This document shows positions 42,726 through 52,435 of a DNA stretch of 64,000 nucleotides, piece after piece. Position numbers and translations under genes: made by a program. The stretch is from Azonexus fungiphilus (GTDB taxonomy: Bacteria > Pseudomonadota > Gammaproteobacteria > Burkholderiales > Rhodocyclaceae), in the NCBI RefSeq assembly GCF_003634965.1, contig NZ_RBXP01000011.1, positions 434,001 through 498,000 of the forward strand, read 5' to 3'. Within the stretch, counting starts at the first letter, position 1. Each line of letters begins with the position of its first letter. Below the pieces are notes generated by a model. It did not search any database and was not told where the DNA came from. It saw nothing but the letters and a program-made list of their open reading frames with translations.

Positions 42726-44723
42726 ATGCTCGCATCTCGCGCCCAAAATTGCAGCGCAAGCTTCATCAAAAAAACCCCACTCGCTGCAGCCATCGCAGCC
42801 ATGCTTGCGAGCATTGGCATGAGCTCGGCGCTGGCCGCTCCAATTACCCTTGAAGGCAACTACATCAAGATCGGAACCAGCGATCTTGGCACCATTGGTT
42901 CGGGTGGGAACACCTCCCCAGGCATCCTTTACGACAACACCGGCACGGGCACTTTCAATACTGCCTACGATTACCTGACACCAGGCACCCCCTTTGAGGG
43001 TTTCACGGTTCGCGCGACATCTGGCGGAACTACCTACAACGCCATGTCAAACAACGACCCCGGCAATACCACTAGCGGTCTCACCGGCACGCTGGCCAAC
43101 GCCTCCAGTGGCAGCTACCGCGGCGTGGTGTGGACCGGCTCTTACACACCAACCAGCGAAACCAAACTTTTCGATATCGTCAACACGGTTGGTTTCAATG
43201 CTACCGACAAGCAGGTCAAGATCACAACGACGATCACGGCAGCCCGAGCACTGACCGATCTCTACTTCGTCCGCTACACCGACCCAGACGCTCAGGCTGC
43301 CGGCGGGGATACATCCAGCACCACCAATATCAGGGGACAGGGCAGCGTTGCCGCCACCAATCTGGTCTATGCTGAAGCCCTGGTTAGCAAATATGTCATC
43401 GGCCTGCTTTCCAATGCCTCATCTGGTGTCAATACCGGCGTATCCTCTATGTGGAGCACGGATCCGACGGTCTATCAGAACGGCACCAATGATGGCAATG
43501 GCGACTACACCATCGGCCTCAGCCACTACCTGAGTTCGCTTGCCCTCAACGACTCGATCACCTTCACTTACTACTACATCTTCGGTTCCGACATCGCCGC
43601 AGCCATCGAAGCTTCGCTCGGCCCCGGCACTCGTGTGGTCAGCGCAGCCAACCTGCAAGGCAACTCGCCAGCGCGCGGCGCTGCCACCGTGATCGACGCC
43701 AATCCGGCACTACTCAACCTGTTCTCAGGACTCTCCGGCAATACCGAAGTCTCCAACGCCGCCTCGCAGACCCTGCCGCTGCTCACCGGCGGCTCGCAGA
43801 TCGCCTCCCAGAATGCGCTCAATGGCATCAACCGGGTCATCCAGGCGCGGATGTCGGCGAATCGCGGGATGTCGTCCGGCGACGTGTTCACCGGCGACAA
43901 GAATTTCTGGCTCAAGCCCTTCGGTTCGCGGGCGACCCAGGATACGACCCAGGGCGTTTCCGGCTACAAGGCGGAAACCTACGGCCTGGCAGCGGGTTTC
44001 GACGATGCGGTCAGCCCGTCGCTGCGCCTGGGGGTTGCCTTCGCCTACGCCGGCAGCAACATCGACAGCAATTCCAAGGTCGCCAAGCAAAGCGCCAAGG
44101 TCGATGTCTACCAGCTGATCGGCTACGGCAGCTACAGCCTCGACGAGCGCACCGAGATCAACTTCCAGGTCGACGCCGGACGCAATGTCAACGACGGCAA
44201 GCGCACCATCGCCTTCACCAACACGGTCGCCAAGTCCGACTACAACAGCACCAGCGCCCACGTCGGTGTTGGCTTCGCTCGGACCTACCCGATCAGCAGC
44301 CGGACCTCGCTGATCCCGTCGGTACGCGCGGACTACACCTGGATCCGCGACGATTCCTACCGTGAGAAGGACGCCGGCCTGCTCAACCTTGACGTCAACG
44401 GCCGCTCGACCAAATCCTTCATCGTCGGCATCGACGGCAAGGTTGCGCACCAACTGAACGAACGGACGACCCTGACGGCCAATCTCGGCGTCGGCTACGA
44501 CACGATCAACGAGCGTTCGGCGATCACTGCCGCCTTTGCCGGCGCGCCCGGCGCCGCCTTCGTCACCTACGGCATCGACCCCAGCCCGTGGATCGGCCAG
44601 GCCGGCCTCGGCCTGGCCTACCAGGCCAGCAACGGCATCGAGGTCAGCGGCCGCTACGATGCCGAGCATCGCACCGGCTTCCTCAACCACACCGCATCGA
44701 TGAAGGTCCGCTGGTCGTTCTGA
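42726..44723 (+). CDS. Autotransporter with a short non-repetitive passenger
   Basis: 665 residues from the ATG at 42726, preceded by a GGAG site. An extended signal sequence of about 38 residues ends at ALAAPI. The passenger spans about residues 39-295 and is rich in Gly, Thr, Ser and Asn, without beta-helix repeats or an obvious catalytic motif. A linker (residues about 310-385) precedes a C-terminal beta-barrel that ends MKVRWSF, the typical aromatic terminus. The DNA for the signal and passenger is visibly less GC-rich than the barrel-encoding part, which suggests a mosaic origin. The gene follows the two-component pair and may be controlled by it. Function of the passenger is unknown. 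Confidence 0.85.
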   Translation: MLASRAQNCSASFIKKTPLAAAIAAMLASIGMSSALAAPITLEGNYIKIGTSDLGTIGSGGNTSPGILYDNTGTGTFNTAYDYLTPGTPFEGFTVRATSGGTTYNAMSNNDPGNTTSGLTGTLANASSGSYRGVVWTGSYTPTSETKLFDIVNTVGFNATDKQVKITTTITAARALTDLYFVRYTDPDAQAAGGDTSSTTNIRGQGSVAATNLVYAEALVSKYVIGLLSNASSGVNTGVSSMWSTDPTVYQNGTNDGNGDYTIGLSHYLSSLALNDSITFTYYYIFGSDIAAAIEASLGPGTRVVSAANLQGNSPARGAATVIDANPALLNLFSGLSGNTEVSNAASQTLPLLTGGSQIASQNALNGINRVIQARMSANRGMSSGDVFTGDKNFWLKPFGSRATQDTTQGVSGYKAETYGLAAGFDDAVSPSLRLGVAFAYAGSNIDSNSKVAKQSAKVDVYQLIGYGSYSLDERTEINFQVDAGRNVNDGKRTIAFTNTVAKSDYNSTSAHVGVGFARTYPISSRTSLIPSVRADYTWIRDDSYREKDAGLLNLDVNGRSTKSFIVGIDGKVAHQLNERTTLTANLGVGYDTINERSAITAAFAGAPGAAFVTYGIDPSPWIGQAGLGLAYQASNGIEVSGRYDAEHRTGFLNHTASMKVRWSF

Positions 44724-44744
44724 TCCGGCCGACTCAACGCTCCG

Positions 44745-44780
44745 GGGCTGCGGCTACAATGCCGCAGCCCTTTTTCTTTT
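44745..44780 (+). terminator. Terminator of the autotransporter gene
   Basis: GGGCTGCGG (44745-44753) pairs with CCGCAGCCC (44762-44770), followed by TTTTTCTTTT. The loop contains TACAAT, which could serve as a -10 element for the following lipoprotein gene whose ATG is at 44788. Confidence 0.85.
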
Positions 44781-44787
44781 GTCCGCG

Positions 44788-45597
44788 ATGAAACCCTGGC
44801 TCGCCCTGCTGCCGCTTTGCCTCGCTGCCTGCAGCAGCCTGCCGACGCCGGCCGAGCGCCGGCAGCTGGCCGAGACGCTGGCGGCGCAGCATGCCTGGCA
44901 GGCGCTCGACATCGCCGGCGAACGCCTGACGCTGCGCGCCTGGCTGCCGGCGAAGGCAGCGGCTGCCGACGAACTGACGATCTATATCGAGGGCGACGGC
45001 CTGGCCTGGCTGAGCAGCAGCCAGCCGTCGGCCGACCCGACGCCGCGCGAACCGCTGGCGCTGCGCCTGGCGCTGGCCCAGCCGGCCGGCAACGCCGCCT
45101 ATCTGGCGCGCCCCTGCCAGTACGTGAGCAGCCCCGGTTGCCGCCAGGCGGACTGGACCGAGGGGCGCTTCGCGGCCGACCTGGTCGCCGCGACGAATCT
45201 TGCGGTCGACCGCCTGAAACAGCGATTTTCTGCCCGCCGGCTGACCCTGGTCGGCTATTCCGGCGGTGCCGCGATCGCCGCGCTGGTTGCTGCCCGCCGC
45301 GACGACGTCGGGCGCCTGGTCAGCGTCGCCGGCAATCTCGACCACCGCGCCTGGACGACGCTGCAACGGATCAGCCCGCTCGCCGGCTCGCTCAATCCGG
45401 TCGATGCGGCCGGCCGCCTGGCGGCGATTCCGCAGCGTCACTTCGTCGGCGGCAAGGACCGCATCGTGCCTGCCGCCGTTGCCGAATCCTACGTGCGCAG
45501 CGGCGCGGCCAAGCCGGCGTCAATCACGGTGATCGAGGATTTCGACCACCACTGCTGCTGGGCCGCGCGCTGGCCCGAACTGTGGCGGATGCGCTGA
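44788..45597 (+). CDS. Lipoprotein with alpha/beta-hydrolase fold
   Basis: 269 residues from the ATG at 44788. A lipobox LPLCLAAC marks lipid-modified Cys near residue 15. The mature part has an alpha/beta-hydrolase pattern: LTIYIEGDGLAWLSSSQ early, the nucleophile elbow GYSGG near residue 153, an acid candidate in GGKDRIVP near residue 225, and a His in EDFDHHCCW near residue 253. It is probably an envelope esterase or related enzyme; substrate unknown. A GCGGTCGACCGC motif copy lies within the gene. It converges on the TauE/SafE gene. Confidence 0.82.
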   Translation: MKPWLALLPLCLAACSSLPTPAERRQLAETLAAQHAWQALDIAGERLTLRAWLPAKAAAADELTIYIEGDGLAWLSSSQPSADPTPREPLALRLALAQPAGNAAYLARPCQYVSSPGCRQADWTEGRFAADLVAATNLAVDRLKQRFSARRLTLVGYSGGAAIAALVAARRDDVGRLVSVAGNLDHRAWTTLQRISPLAGSLNPVDAAGRLAAIPQRHFVGGKDRIVPAAVAESYVRSGAAKPASITVIEDFDHHCCWAARWPELWRMR

Positions 45598-45604
45598 AGC
45601 CGTC

Positions 45605-46420
45605 TCAGCGCGGCGCCAGCGCCAGCCACAAGGCGGTGGCCAGCAGCATCCAGGCGAAGGCCGCGCGCATCCGCCGCTCCGGTAAGCGGTGGGCGAGCGC
45701 AACGCCGGCGGCGACCGTGAGCGTGCCACCGAGCGCCATCGGCAGGCCCAGGCTCCAGTCGACGCGCTGGGCGCCGGCGTAGGCGCTCAGGGCAACCAGC
45801 GAACTCGGCGCGACCAGCGCCAGCGCCAGGCTCTGGGCGACGGTCTGGCGCTGGCCGAGCCAACCCGACAGCAAGGGCGTGGCGACCAGGCCGCCACCGA
45901 TGCCGAGCAGGCCCATGCTGCTGCCGCCGGCAACGCCGACCAGCGGCAGCGCGGCCGCCCGCAGCGGCGCGCCGGTGACCGGCTGGCGACCGCCGCGGCC
46001 CTGCCAGAGCAGGCGCAGCGCGAGGATACCGAGGAAGGCGCAGAACAGGTGACCGAGCAGCTGGGCGTCGAGACGGGTGGCGAAATGCGCCAGCAGCCAG
46101 GTGGTCAGCGTCGCCGGCACGGCGATCGACAGCGCCGCCCGCCAGCCGACCGGGTGCTTGCGGCTGTAGCGCCACCAGCCGATCAGCAGGTTCGGCACCA
46201 TCAGCACCAGCGCCGTGCCCTGGGCCATCGCCTGGTCCATCGCGAAGGCGAGAACGAACAGCGGAATGGCGATGATGCCGCCGCCGATGCCGAACAGGCC
46301 GCCGAAAAAGCCGAGGCCGGCGCCAATCGCCAGGGCAAGCGCCAGATCGGCAAGGGGAAGCAGGTGCAGCAGCGGCATGGGCAGGTTCACGGTCGACTCG
46401 GGGAAAGCCATGATATTCAT
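45605..46420 (-). CDS. TauE/SafE family sulfite/sulfonate exporter-like protein
   Basis: 271 residues from the ATG at 46420; a second ATG at 46411 is possible. The family hallmark is an internal duplication, seen as GLGFFGGLFGIGGGIIAIPL near residue 36 and GSSMGLLGIGGGLVATPLL near residue 166. About eight hydrophobic helices. TauE/SafE proteins move organosulfur or C2 anions across the inner membrane. The first 14 residues (with STVNLP encoded over a TTCACGGTCGAC copy at 46386-46397) look like an addition ahead of the conserved core. It is divergent from a LysR gene that probably regulates it. Confidence 0.88.
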   Translation of the reverse strand: MNIMAFPESTVNLPMPLLHLLPLADLALALAIGAGLGFFGGLFGIGGGIIAIPLFVLAFAMDQAMAQGTALVLMVPNLLIGWWRYSRKHPVGWRAALSIAVPATLTTWLLAHFATRLDAQLLGHLFCAFLGILALRLLWQGRGGRQPVTGAPLRAAALPLVGVAGGSSMGLLGIGGGLVATPLLSGWLGQRQTVAQSLALALVAPSSLVALSAYAGAQRVDWSLGLPMALGGTLTVAAGVALAHRLPERRMRAAFAWMLLATALWLALAPR

Positions 46421-46476
46421 CACAGCAAAAGATACAATGGCAGCCAGTTCAATTGATTATTGCGAATAAAGCACGA

Positions 46477-47382
46477 ATGAACAGCATCCCCGACCTCGCC
46501 TTCTTCAGCCTCCTCGCCCGCCAGCCGAGCCTGGCCGCGGCGGCCCAGGCGCTCGGCATCACGCCGCCCGGGGTCAGCCGCCGGCTGGCCGCCCTCGAAC
46601 AGCGCCTCGGCGTGCGCCTGCTCAACCGGACCACGCGCCGGCACAGCCTGACGCCGGAAGGCGAGCGCTACCTCGAGGACGGCGAAGCCATCCTGCGCGA
46701 CATCGAACGCCTCGAGCGTTCGCTGCTCGACAGCCGCGAGCGGCCGCAAGGCCTGCTCCGGATCAACGCCGGTTTCGGCTTCGGCCGGCGCCACCTGGGA
46801 CCGGCGATCTCGGACTTCGTCCGCCGCTACCCGGACATCGAGGTGGTTCTCCACCTCGCCGACCGCGCCCTCGACCTGACCGAACACGCGCTCGACATCG
46901 CGATCCGCTTCGGCCCGCCGCCCGACGCCCGCATCCTCGCCCGCCGCATCGCTCCCAACCGCCGCCTGCTCTGCGCCGCGCCCGCCTACCTGGCGGCCCG
47001 CGGCATGCCGCAGACGCCGCGCGACCTGCCGGCGCACGACTGCATCGTGATCCGCGAGAACGAGCGCGCCTTCAACAACTGGCAGCTCACCGACGGCAAC
47101 CAGCAGGTGACGATCAAGGTGCGCAGCCCGCTCGCCGTCAACCACGGCGAGATCGCCGTCGACTGGGCGCTGGCCGGGCACGGCATCGTCCTGCGCTCGG
47201 AATGGGACATCGCCGGCGACCTGGCCAGCGGCCGCCTGGTTCGCGTCTTGCCCGAGTGGGCCGGCGTCTCGGCCGACATCCACGCCCTCTATCCATCGCG
47301 CCACCAGCTGTCGGCCAAGGTCCGCGCCTTCCTCGACTTCCTCGAGCAGCGCTTCGCCGGCTGGGGCGAGGCGCGGCAATGA
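46477..47382 (+). CDS. LysR-family transcriptional regulator
   Basis: 301 residues from the ATG at 46477. HTH is PSLAAAAQALGITPPGVSRRL at about residues 15-35, followed by LNRTTRRHSLTPEG, and then the effector domain of the AaeR/DsdC-like large group (GLLRINAGFGFGRRHLGPAI). It is divergent from the TauE/SafE exporter, with 56 bases between the starts in an AT-rich stretch, and is the likely regulator of that transporter. Confidence 0.9.
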   Translation: MNSIPDLAFFSLLARQPSLAAAAQALGITPPGVSRRLAALEQRLGVRLLNRTTRRHSLTPEGERYLEDGEAILRDIERLERSLLDSRERPQGLLRINAGFGFGRRHLGPAISDFVRRYPDIEVVLHLADRALDLTEHALDIAIRFGPPPDARILARRIAPNRRLLCAAPAYLAARGMPQTPRDLPAHDCIVIRENERAFNNWQLTDGNQQVTIKVRSPLAVNHGEIAVDWALAGHGIVLRSEWDIAGDLASGRLVRVLPEWAGVSADIHALYPSRHQLSAKVRAFLDFLEQRFAGWGEARQ

Positions 47383-47448
47383 AGCGCGCCGGCAGGTTTG
47401 CGGTTACCATTCGCGCAGCCATATAAGCCAAGACTGATCGATACGACC

Positions 47449-48663
47449 ATGACCGCTCCGCTGATTGCCCGCCTGCGCCGCCCCGGCGTGCTGATTCCGG
47501 TTTTGCTGCTGTCTGGGCTGTTGACCGTCAGCGTCGTCCGCTCGCTCGCCGGCAGCGCCGTCGACCTGCTCGTCGCCGAGAGCGGCGACATCCGCCAGTC
47601 GGTGGTGGCCAGCGGCAAGGTGCGCTCGCCGCAACGCAGCGAACTGGCCGCCCAGATCACCAGCCAGGTGCTCGCCATCCATGTCGACGAGGGCCAGGCG
47701 GTCGCCGCCGGCACGCTGCTCGCCGAACTCGATGGCCGCGAGGCCGCCGCCGCCGTCGCCCAGGCCCGCGCGCAGCTCGCCCAGGCCGAACTGCGCGTGC
47801 GCCAGTTGCGCCTGCTCGGCGAGCCGCTGGCCCGTGAAGCGACGCGCCAGGCTGAAGCCAACCTGACCCAGGCCAGGCAGCAATTCGCCCGCGTCGAAGC
47901 GCTGGTCGGCCGCGGTTTCTACAGTCCGAACCAGCTCGACGATGCTCGCCGGACGCTGGCCGTCGCCGAAAGCCAGTACCAGGCCAGCCTGCTCCAGGCC
48001 GCCAGCAACGCCAGCGGCGGCAGCGACTTCCGGCTCGCCGAGGCGGCCGTGGACCAGGCCCGGGCCGGCCTCGCCGTCGCCGAATCACGGCTGGCCCACA
48101 CCCGCATCGTCGCCCCGCGCGCCGGCGTCGTCCTCGACCGGCTGGTCGAGCCGGGCGACGGCGTGCAGCCGGGCAAGCCGCTGCTGACACTGTCGCCGGA
48201 AGGACCGACCGAACTGATCGTGCAGATCGACGAGAAGAACCTGCGCCTGCTCGCCCTCGACCAGGTCGCGGAGGTTTCCGCCGACGCCTGGCCGGACCGC
48301 CGTTTCCCGGCCCGCGTCGCCTTCATCAGCCCGACCGTCGACCCGCTGCGCGGCTCGGTCGAGGTCCGCCTGCGCGTCGACAACCCGCCGGATTACCTGA
48401 AGCAGGACATGACCGTGTCGATCGACATCGCCAGCGGCGAGCGTCGGGGCGCCGTCCTGCTGCCGCTCGAAGGCCTGCGCGGCAGCGCCGCCGAGCCCTG
48501 GGCGCTGGTCGTGCGCGACGGCCGGGCGCAGCGCCAGCCGGTGCAGACCGGGCTGCGCGACGCCGGCCGGGTCGAGATCGTTGCCGGGCTGGCTTCCGGC
48601 GATGCCGTCGTCCCCGCCAGCCTGACCCGGATCGCCGAAGGCGACCGTGTACGTGGCCGCTAA
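47449..48663 (+). CDS. Periplasmic adaptor (membrane fusion) subunit of a MacAB-like exporter
   Basis: 404 residues from the ATG at 47449. An N-terminal anchor (VLIPVLLLSGLLTVSVVRSL, about residues 13-32) precedes a split lipoyl domain (QVLAIHVDEGQAVAAGTLLAEL... THRIVAPRAGVVLDRLVEPGD-type repeat seen as HTRIVAPRAGVVL). A long alpha hairpin lies between, followed by beta-barrel and membrane-proximal domains. HlyD/MacA family. With the permease and ATPase that follow, it forms a tripartite export system; an outer-membrane TolC-like protein is not encoded here. Confidence 0.9.
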   Translation: MTAPLIARLRRPGVLIPVLLLSGLLTVSVVRSLAGSAVDLLVAESGDIRQSVVASGKVRSPQRSELAAQITSQVLAIHVDEGQAVAAGTLLAELDGREAAAAVAQARAQLAQAELRVRQLRLLGEPLAREATRQAEANLTQARQQFARVEALVGRGFYSPNQLDDARRTLAVAESQYQASLLQAASNASGGSDFRLAEAAVDQARAGLAVAESRLAHTRIVAPRAGVVLDRLVEPGDGVQPGKPLLTLSPEGPTELIVQIDEKNLRLLALDQVAEVSADAWPDRRFPARVAFISPTVDPLRGSVEVRLRVDNPPDYLKQDMTVSIDIASGERRGAVLLPLEGLRGSAAEPWALVVRDGRAQRQPVQTGLRDAGRVEIVAGLASGDAVVPASLTRIAEGDRVRGR

Positions 48664-48666
48664 GCG

Positions 48667-49881
48667 ATGCATCCCTGGCTGCCCTTCGAATGGATCGCCG
48701 CCACGCGCTTTCTGCGCGAGGGGCGCACGCAGAGCCTGCTGATCATCGTCGGCGTCGGCGTCGGCGTCGCCGTGATCGTCTTCATGTCGGCGCTGCTTTC
48801 CGGGCTGCAGGCCAACCTGGTCAAGCGCACGCTCAGCTCGCAGGCGCACCTGGTGCTGCTGCCGCCCGAGGAAATCGCCCGCCCGCAGGGCAGCGGCGGC
48901 CAGGCCCTGGTGCAGCGCCAGGCCCAGCGCCTGCGCTCGATCGACCAGTGGCAGGCCCTGCGCGGTCGACTGGAAAAAATGCCCGAAATCGCCACCGTCT
49001 CGCCGGTCGCCGCCGGCCCGGCCTTCGCCGTGCGCGGCGACGCCAACAAGTCGATCACACTGATCGGCATCGAGCCGGCACAGTACGTGCGCGTCATCGA
49101 GCTCGACCAGAAAATCGTCGGCGGCCAGTTGCGCGTCAATGCCGGCGACGTCGTCATCGGCACCGAACTGGCGCGCGAACTCGGCGCCGGCGTCGGTGAC
49201 AAGCTGCGCGTCAACGCCGGCAACGGCGCCACCGACACGCTGACCATCACCGGCCTGTTCGACCTCGGCAACAAGACCGCCAACGCGCGCAACGTCTATG
49301 TCGGCCTGCGCGCGGCGCAGAGCCTGCTCGACCTGGTCGGCGGCGTTTCCCACATCGACCTCGGCCTGCACGACATGTACGCCGCCGAGGCGCTCGCCCA
49401 GCGCCTGCACGGCGAGACCGGGCTGGTGGCCGACAGCTGGATCAAGACCAACGCCCAGTTCTTCACCGCGCTGACCTCGCAGCGCATCTCGAGCAATGTC
49501 ATCCGCTTCTTCGTCGGCCTCTCGGTCGCCTTCGGCATCGCCAGCGTGCTCGTCGTCTCGGTCGTCCAGCGGGCGCGCGAGATCGGCATCCTGCGCGCGA
49601 TGGGCGCCAGCCGCGGCCAGGTGCTGCGCACCTTCCTGCTTCAGGGCGGCATCGTCGGCCTGCTCGGCTCGCTGCTCGGCTCGGCGCTGGCGGCGCTCTT
49701 CCTCAGCCTGTGGCGGATGCTCGCGGTGACCCCGGACGGCCAGCCGCTGTTCATCATCGAGGTGCCCGGCGCGCTGGTCCTGATCGCCGCCGGCGGCGCC
49801 ACCCTGGTCGGCATCCTGGCGGCGCTGATGCCGGCCCGGCGCGCCGCCGCCCTCGATCCGGTGGTGGCGATCCGTGGCTGA
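48667..49881 (+). CDS. ABC transporter permease, MacB/FtsX-type
   Basis: 404 residues. A TM helix near the N-terminus ([24 protein letters not shown]) is followed by a large periplasmic MacB-like domain. The C-terminal FtsX block has three helices ([78 protein letters not shown]). This mechanotransmission layout exports peptides, lipids or antibiotics rather than importing. It starts three bases after the adaptor stop and overlaps the ATPase start by eight bases. Confidence 0.92.
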   Translation: MHPWLPFEWIAATRFLREGRTQSLLIIVGVGVGVAVIVFMSALLSGLQANLVKRTLSSQAHLVLLPPEEIARPQGSGGQALVQRQAQRLRSIDQWQALRGRLEKMPEIATVSPVAAGPAFAVRGDANKSITLIGIEPAQYVRVIELDQKIVGGQLRVNAGDVVIGTELARELGAGVGDKLRVNAGNGATDTLTITGLFDLGNKTANARNVYVGLRAAQSLLDLVGGVSHIDLGLHDMYAAEALAQRLHGETGLVADSWIKTNAQFFTALTSQRISSNVIRFFVGLSVAFGIASVLVVSVVQRAREIGILRAMGASRGQVLRTFLLQGGIVGLLGSLLGSALAALFLSLWRMLAVTPDGQPLFIIEVPGALVLIAAGGATLVGILAALMPARRAAALDPVVAIRG

Positions 49882-50572
49882 CGTCCTCGACCTGCAAGGC
49901 ATCCGCAAGTCCTACCCGTCGGGCGCCGGCGAGATCGACGTGCTCCACGGCATCGACCTGCGCCTGCAGCGCGGCGAGTTCGCCGCGCTGATCGGCCCGT
50001 CCGGCTCGGGCAAGAGCACCCTGCTCAACCTGATCGGCCTGCTCGACCGACCCAGTGCCGGCCGCCTGTGCATCGACGGCGACGAGACCAGCACCCTGCC
50101 GGAAGCCGCGATCACCCGCCTGCGCGGCCAGCGGATCGGTTTCGTGTTCCAGCATCACCTGCTGATCTCGGCATTCACCGCGCTCGAGAACGTGATGATG
50201 CCGCTGCTCGTCGACCGCGGCCGGCCGGATGCGGCGATGCGCGCGCGCGCTACCGAACTGCTCGCCGGGGTCGGCCTCGCCGACCGTGCCGAGCATCCGG
50301 CGAGCAAGCTTTCCGGCGGCCAGCAGCAACGCGTGGCCATCGCCCGGGCACTGGCGATGCGGCCGGCACTGGTGCTCGCCGACGAGCCGACCGGCAATCT
50401 CGACACGCATACCGCCGACGACATCTTCGCGCTGCTGCGCGAGGTGAATCGACGCGAAGGCACCAGTTTCCTGATCGTCACCCACGATCCGCGCCTGGCT
50501 GCCCGCTGCGACCGGATCATCGAACTGGTCGACGGACGCATCGTCAGCGACCGGCCGAACCCGGCGGACTAG
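49874..50572 (+). CDS. ABC transporter ATP-binding protein, MacB/LolD-like
   Basis: 232 residues from a GTG at 49874. Walker [21 protein letters not shown] at about residue 41; Q-loop FVFQHHLL near residue 93; signature [15 protein letters not shown] near residue 145; Walker [12 protein letters not shown] near residue 169; switch His in VTHDPRLA near residue 202. The [12 protein letters not shown] and EPTGNLD segments place it with LolD/MacB-type exporters. Third gene of the adaptor-permease-ATPase operon. Confidence 0.95.
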   Translation: MADVLDLQGIRKSYPSGAGEIDVLHGIDLRLQRGEFAALIGPSGSGKSTLLNLIGLLDRPSAGRLCIDGDETSTLPEAAITRLRGQRIGFVFQHHLLISAFTALENVMMPLLVDRGRPDAAMRARATELLAGVGLADRAEHPASKLSGGQQQRVAIARALAMRPALVLADEPTGNLDTHTADDIFALLREVNRREGTSFLIVTHDPRLAARCDRIIELVDGRIVSDRPNPAD

Positions 50573-50633
50573 CCGACTGGCCGCGACGGCGCTATTCTTG
50601 CCGGCCTGACCCTTGACTCACGCCGGAGACGCC

Positions 50634-51764
50634 ATGCCCGCCCTGCTCACCCATCCCGATCCCGACGGCCTGCTCGAATATTCCGTGGTCTATACCGACC
50701 GCGCGCTCAACCACATGTCGCAGCAGTTCCAGGGCGTCATGCGCGACATCTCGCGGATCGTCAAGACGGTCTACAACGCCCGCGCCGCGATCGTCGTCCC
50801 CGGCAGCGGCACCTTCGGCATGGAAGCGGTGGCGCGCCAGTTCGCAACCCAGCGCAAGGTGATGGTGATCCGCAACGGCTGGTTCAGCTTCCGCTGGACG
50901 CAGATTTTCGATGCCGGCCACATCCCGTCCGAGAGCATCGTCCTCAAGGCCCGCCAGCAGGGCAGCGGCGCCCAGGCACCGTTCGCCCCGGCGCCGCTCG
51001 AGGAAGTCGTCGCGGCGATCCGCGAGCAGCGTCCGGAAGTGGTTTTCGCACCGCATGTCGAGACTTCGTCCGGGATGATCCTGCCCGACGCCTACCTGCG
51101 CGCCGTCGGTGCCGCCGTGCGTGCGGTCGGCGGCCTGTTCGTGCTCGACTGCATCGCCTCGGGCACGGTCTGGGTGGACATGGCGGCGAACGAGGTCGAC
51201 GTGCTGATCAGCGCGCCGCAGAAGGGCTGGAGCGGTTCGCCGTGCTGCGCGCTGGTGGCCCTGGGCGAGCGCGCCCGGGCGCAGATCGATGCGACCAGCA
51301 GCACCAGCTTCGCCTGCGACCTGAAGAAATGGCTGCAGATCATGGAAGCCTACGAAAGCGGCGGCCATGCCTACCACGCGACGATGCCGACCGACGCCCT
51401 GGCCGCGGTCCGCCAGGTCATGCTCGAAACCGAGGCCTACGGCTTCGCCAGGGTCTGCGCCGAACAATGGGAACTAGGCCGGCGTGTCCGCGAACTGCTG
51501 GTCGCCCGCGGCTTTCCCAGCGTCGCCGCCGACGGCTTCCAGGCGCCGGGCGTGGTCGTCAGCTACACCACCGACCCGGACATCCAGAATGGCCGGAAAT
51601 TCCTCGCCGCTGGCGTCCAGAGCGCCACCGGCGTGCCGCTGATGTGCGACGAGCCAACCGAATTCCGCAGCTTCCGCATCGGCCTGTTCGGTCTCGACAA
51701 GCTGCACGATCCGGACGCGGCAGTCGCCCGCCTGGCCGAAGCGCTCGACCGTATCGGCGGGTGA
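50634..51764 (+). CDS. Class V aminotransferase (alanine/serine-glyoxylate aminotransferase family)
   Basis: 376 residues from the ATG at 50634, preceded by GGAGA. PLP-enzyme features: GSGTFGMEAVARQ near residue 62, VLDCIASGTVWVDMA near residue 170 with the cofactor Asp, and the Schiff-base lysine in ISAPQKGWSGSPCCAL near residue 198. The fold type I, class V group includes alanine-glyoxylate, serine-pyruvate and aspartate aminotransferases of small size; the exact substrate pair is uncertain. It lies 61 bases after the ABC operon and may be transcribed separately. Confidence 0.88.
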   Translation: MPALLTHPDPDGLLEYSVVYTDRALNHMSQQFQGVMRDISRIVKTVYNARAAIVVPGSGTFGMEAVARQFATQRKVMVIRNGWFSFRWTQIFDAGHIPSESIVLKARQQGSGAQAPFAPAPLEEVVAAIREQRPEVVFAPHVETSSGMILPDAYLRAVGAAVRAVGGLFVLDCIASGTVWVDMAANEVDVLISAPQKGWSGSPCCALVALGERARAQIDATSSTSFACDLKKWLQIMEAYESGGHAYHATMPTDALAAVRQVMLETEAYGFARVCAEQWELGRRVRELLVARGFPSVAADGFQAPGVVVSYTTDPDIQNGRKFLAAGVQSATGVPLMCDEPTEFRSFRIGLFGLDKLHDPDAAVARLAEALDRIGG

Positions 51765-51861
51765 AACGAATCCTTACATCTGGCAAACGACAGCTTACGT
51801 GCTTCTCCGTAATCTTCTTCCTGTCGCCGGAGCGTTTCCGGCTCACCCACAGGAGAAGACC

Positions 51862-52386
51862 ATGAACCAGCTCATCCAGTCCCCGAAGCGACTGCTCGTC
51901 GTTGCCGGCCTCGCCCTCGCCATCCCGCTCAGCGCCCTCGCCTTCCAGGGCCAGGGCGGCTGCGAAATGCGCGACGGCATGCGCGGCGCGGCTATGCACG
52001 GTGGCCACGGGGTCAAGGGCGACGGCATGGGCGCGCTGCGCGGCCTGCACCGCCTCGACCTGAGCGAAGCCCAGGACGACAAGATCTTCGAGATCATGCA
52101 CGCCCAGGCACCGGCGATGCGCAAGCAGATGCAGGCGCTGCGCAAGAGCGAACAGGAATTGCGCGCACTCAAGGCGGCGCCGGACTACAGCGAAGCCAAG
52201 GCCAAGCAGTTGATCGACGGCATCGCCCGCCAACGCGCGGACATGGAAGTCGCCCGCCTGCAGTCCGAACGCAAGGTGCTCGACGTCCTGACCCCGGAAC
52301 AGCGCAAGCAACTGGCCGAGATGAAGCCGGTGCGCGACGGCAAGCCAGGCAAGCGCGACGAGCGCGGCCCGCGCAACGGCGCCTGA
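51862..52386 (+). CDS. Spy/CpxP-like periplasmic protein (LTxxQ family)
   Basis: 174 residues from the ATG at 51862, preceded by AGGAGA. Signal peptide through about residue 27 (PLSALAFQG). The mature part has a His/Met/Gly-rich N-terminus (MRGAAMHGGHGVKGDGM), which could bind metal, and a helical region with the family motif twice: LDLSEAQDDKIFEIM near residue 71 and VLTPEQRKQL near residue 145. Spy and CpxP are periplasmic chaperones or envelope-stress modulators. No Cpx kinase is adjacent. A bidirectional terminator separates it from phaR. Confidence 0.87.
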   Translation: MNQLIQSPKRLLVVAGLALAIPLSALAFQGQGGCEMRDGMRGAAMHGGHGVKGDGMGALRGLHRLDLSEAQDDKIFEIMHAQAPAMRKQMQALRKSEQELRALKAAPDYSEAKAKQLIDGIARQRADMEVARLQSERKVLDVLTPEQRKQLAEMKPVRDGKPGKRDERGPRNGA

Positions 52387-52405
52387 GCCAGCGCGCAGGC
52401 ATCAA

Positions 52406-52435
52406 AAAAAACGGCCGCTGACGCGGCCGTTTTTC
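52406..52435. terminator. Bidirectional terminator between the Spy-like gene and phaR
   Basis: ACGGCCGC (52411-52418) pairs with GCGGCCGT (52423-52430) around TGAC, extended by A and T runs on both sides. It can stop transcription from either direction. Confidence 0.88.
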
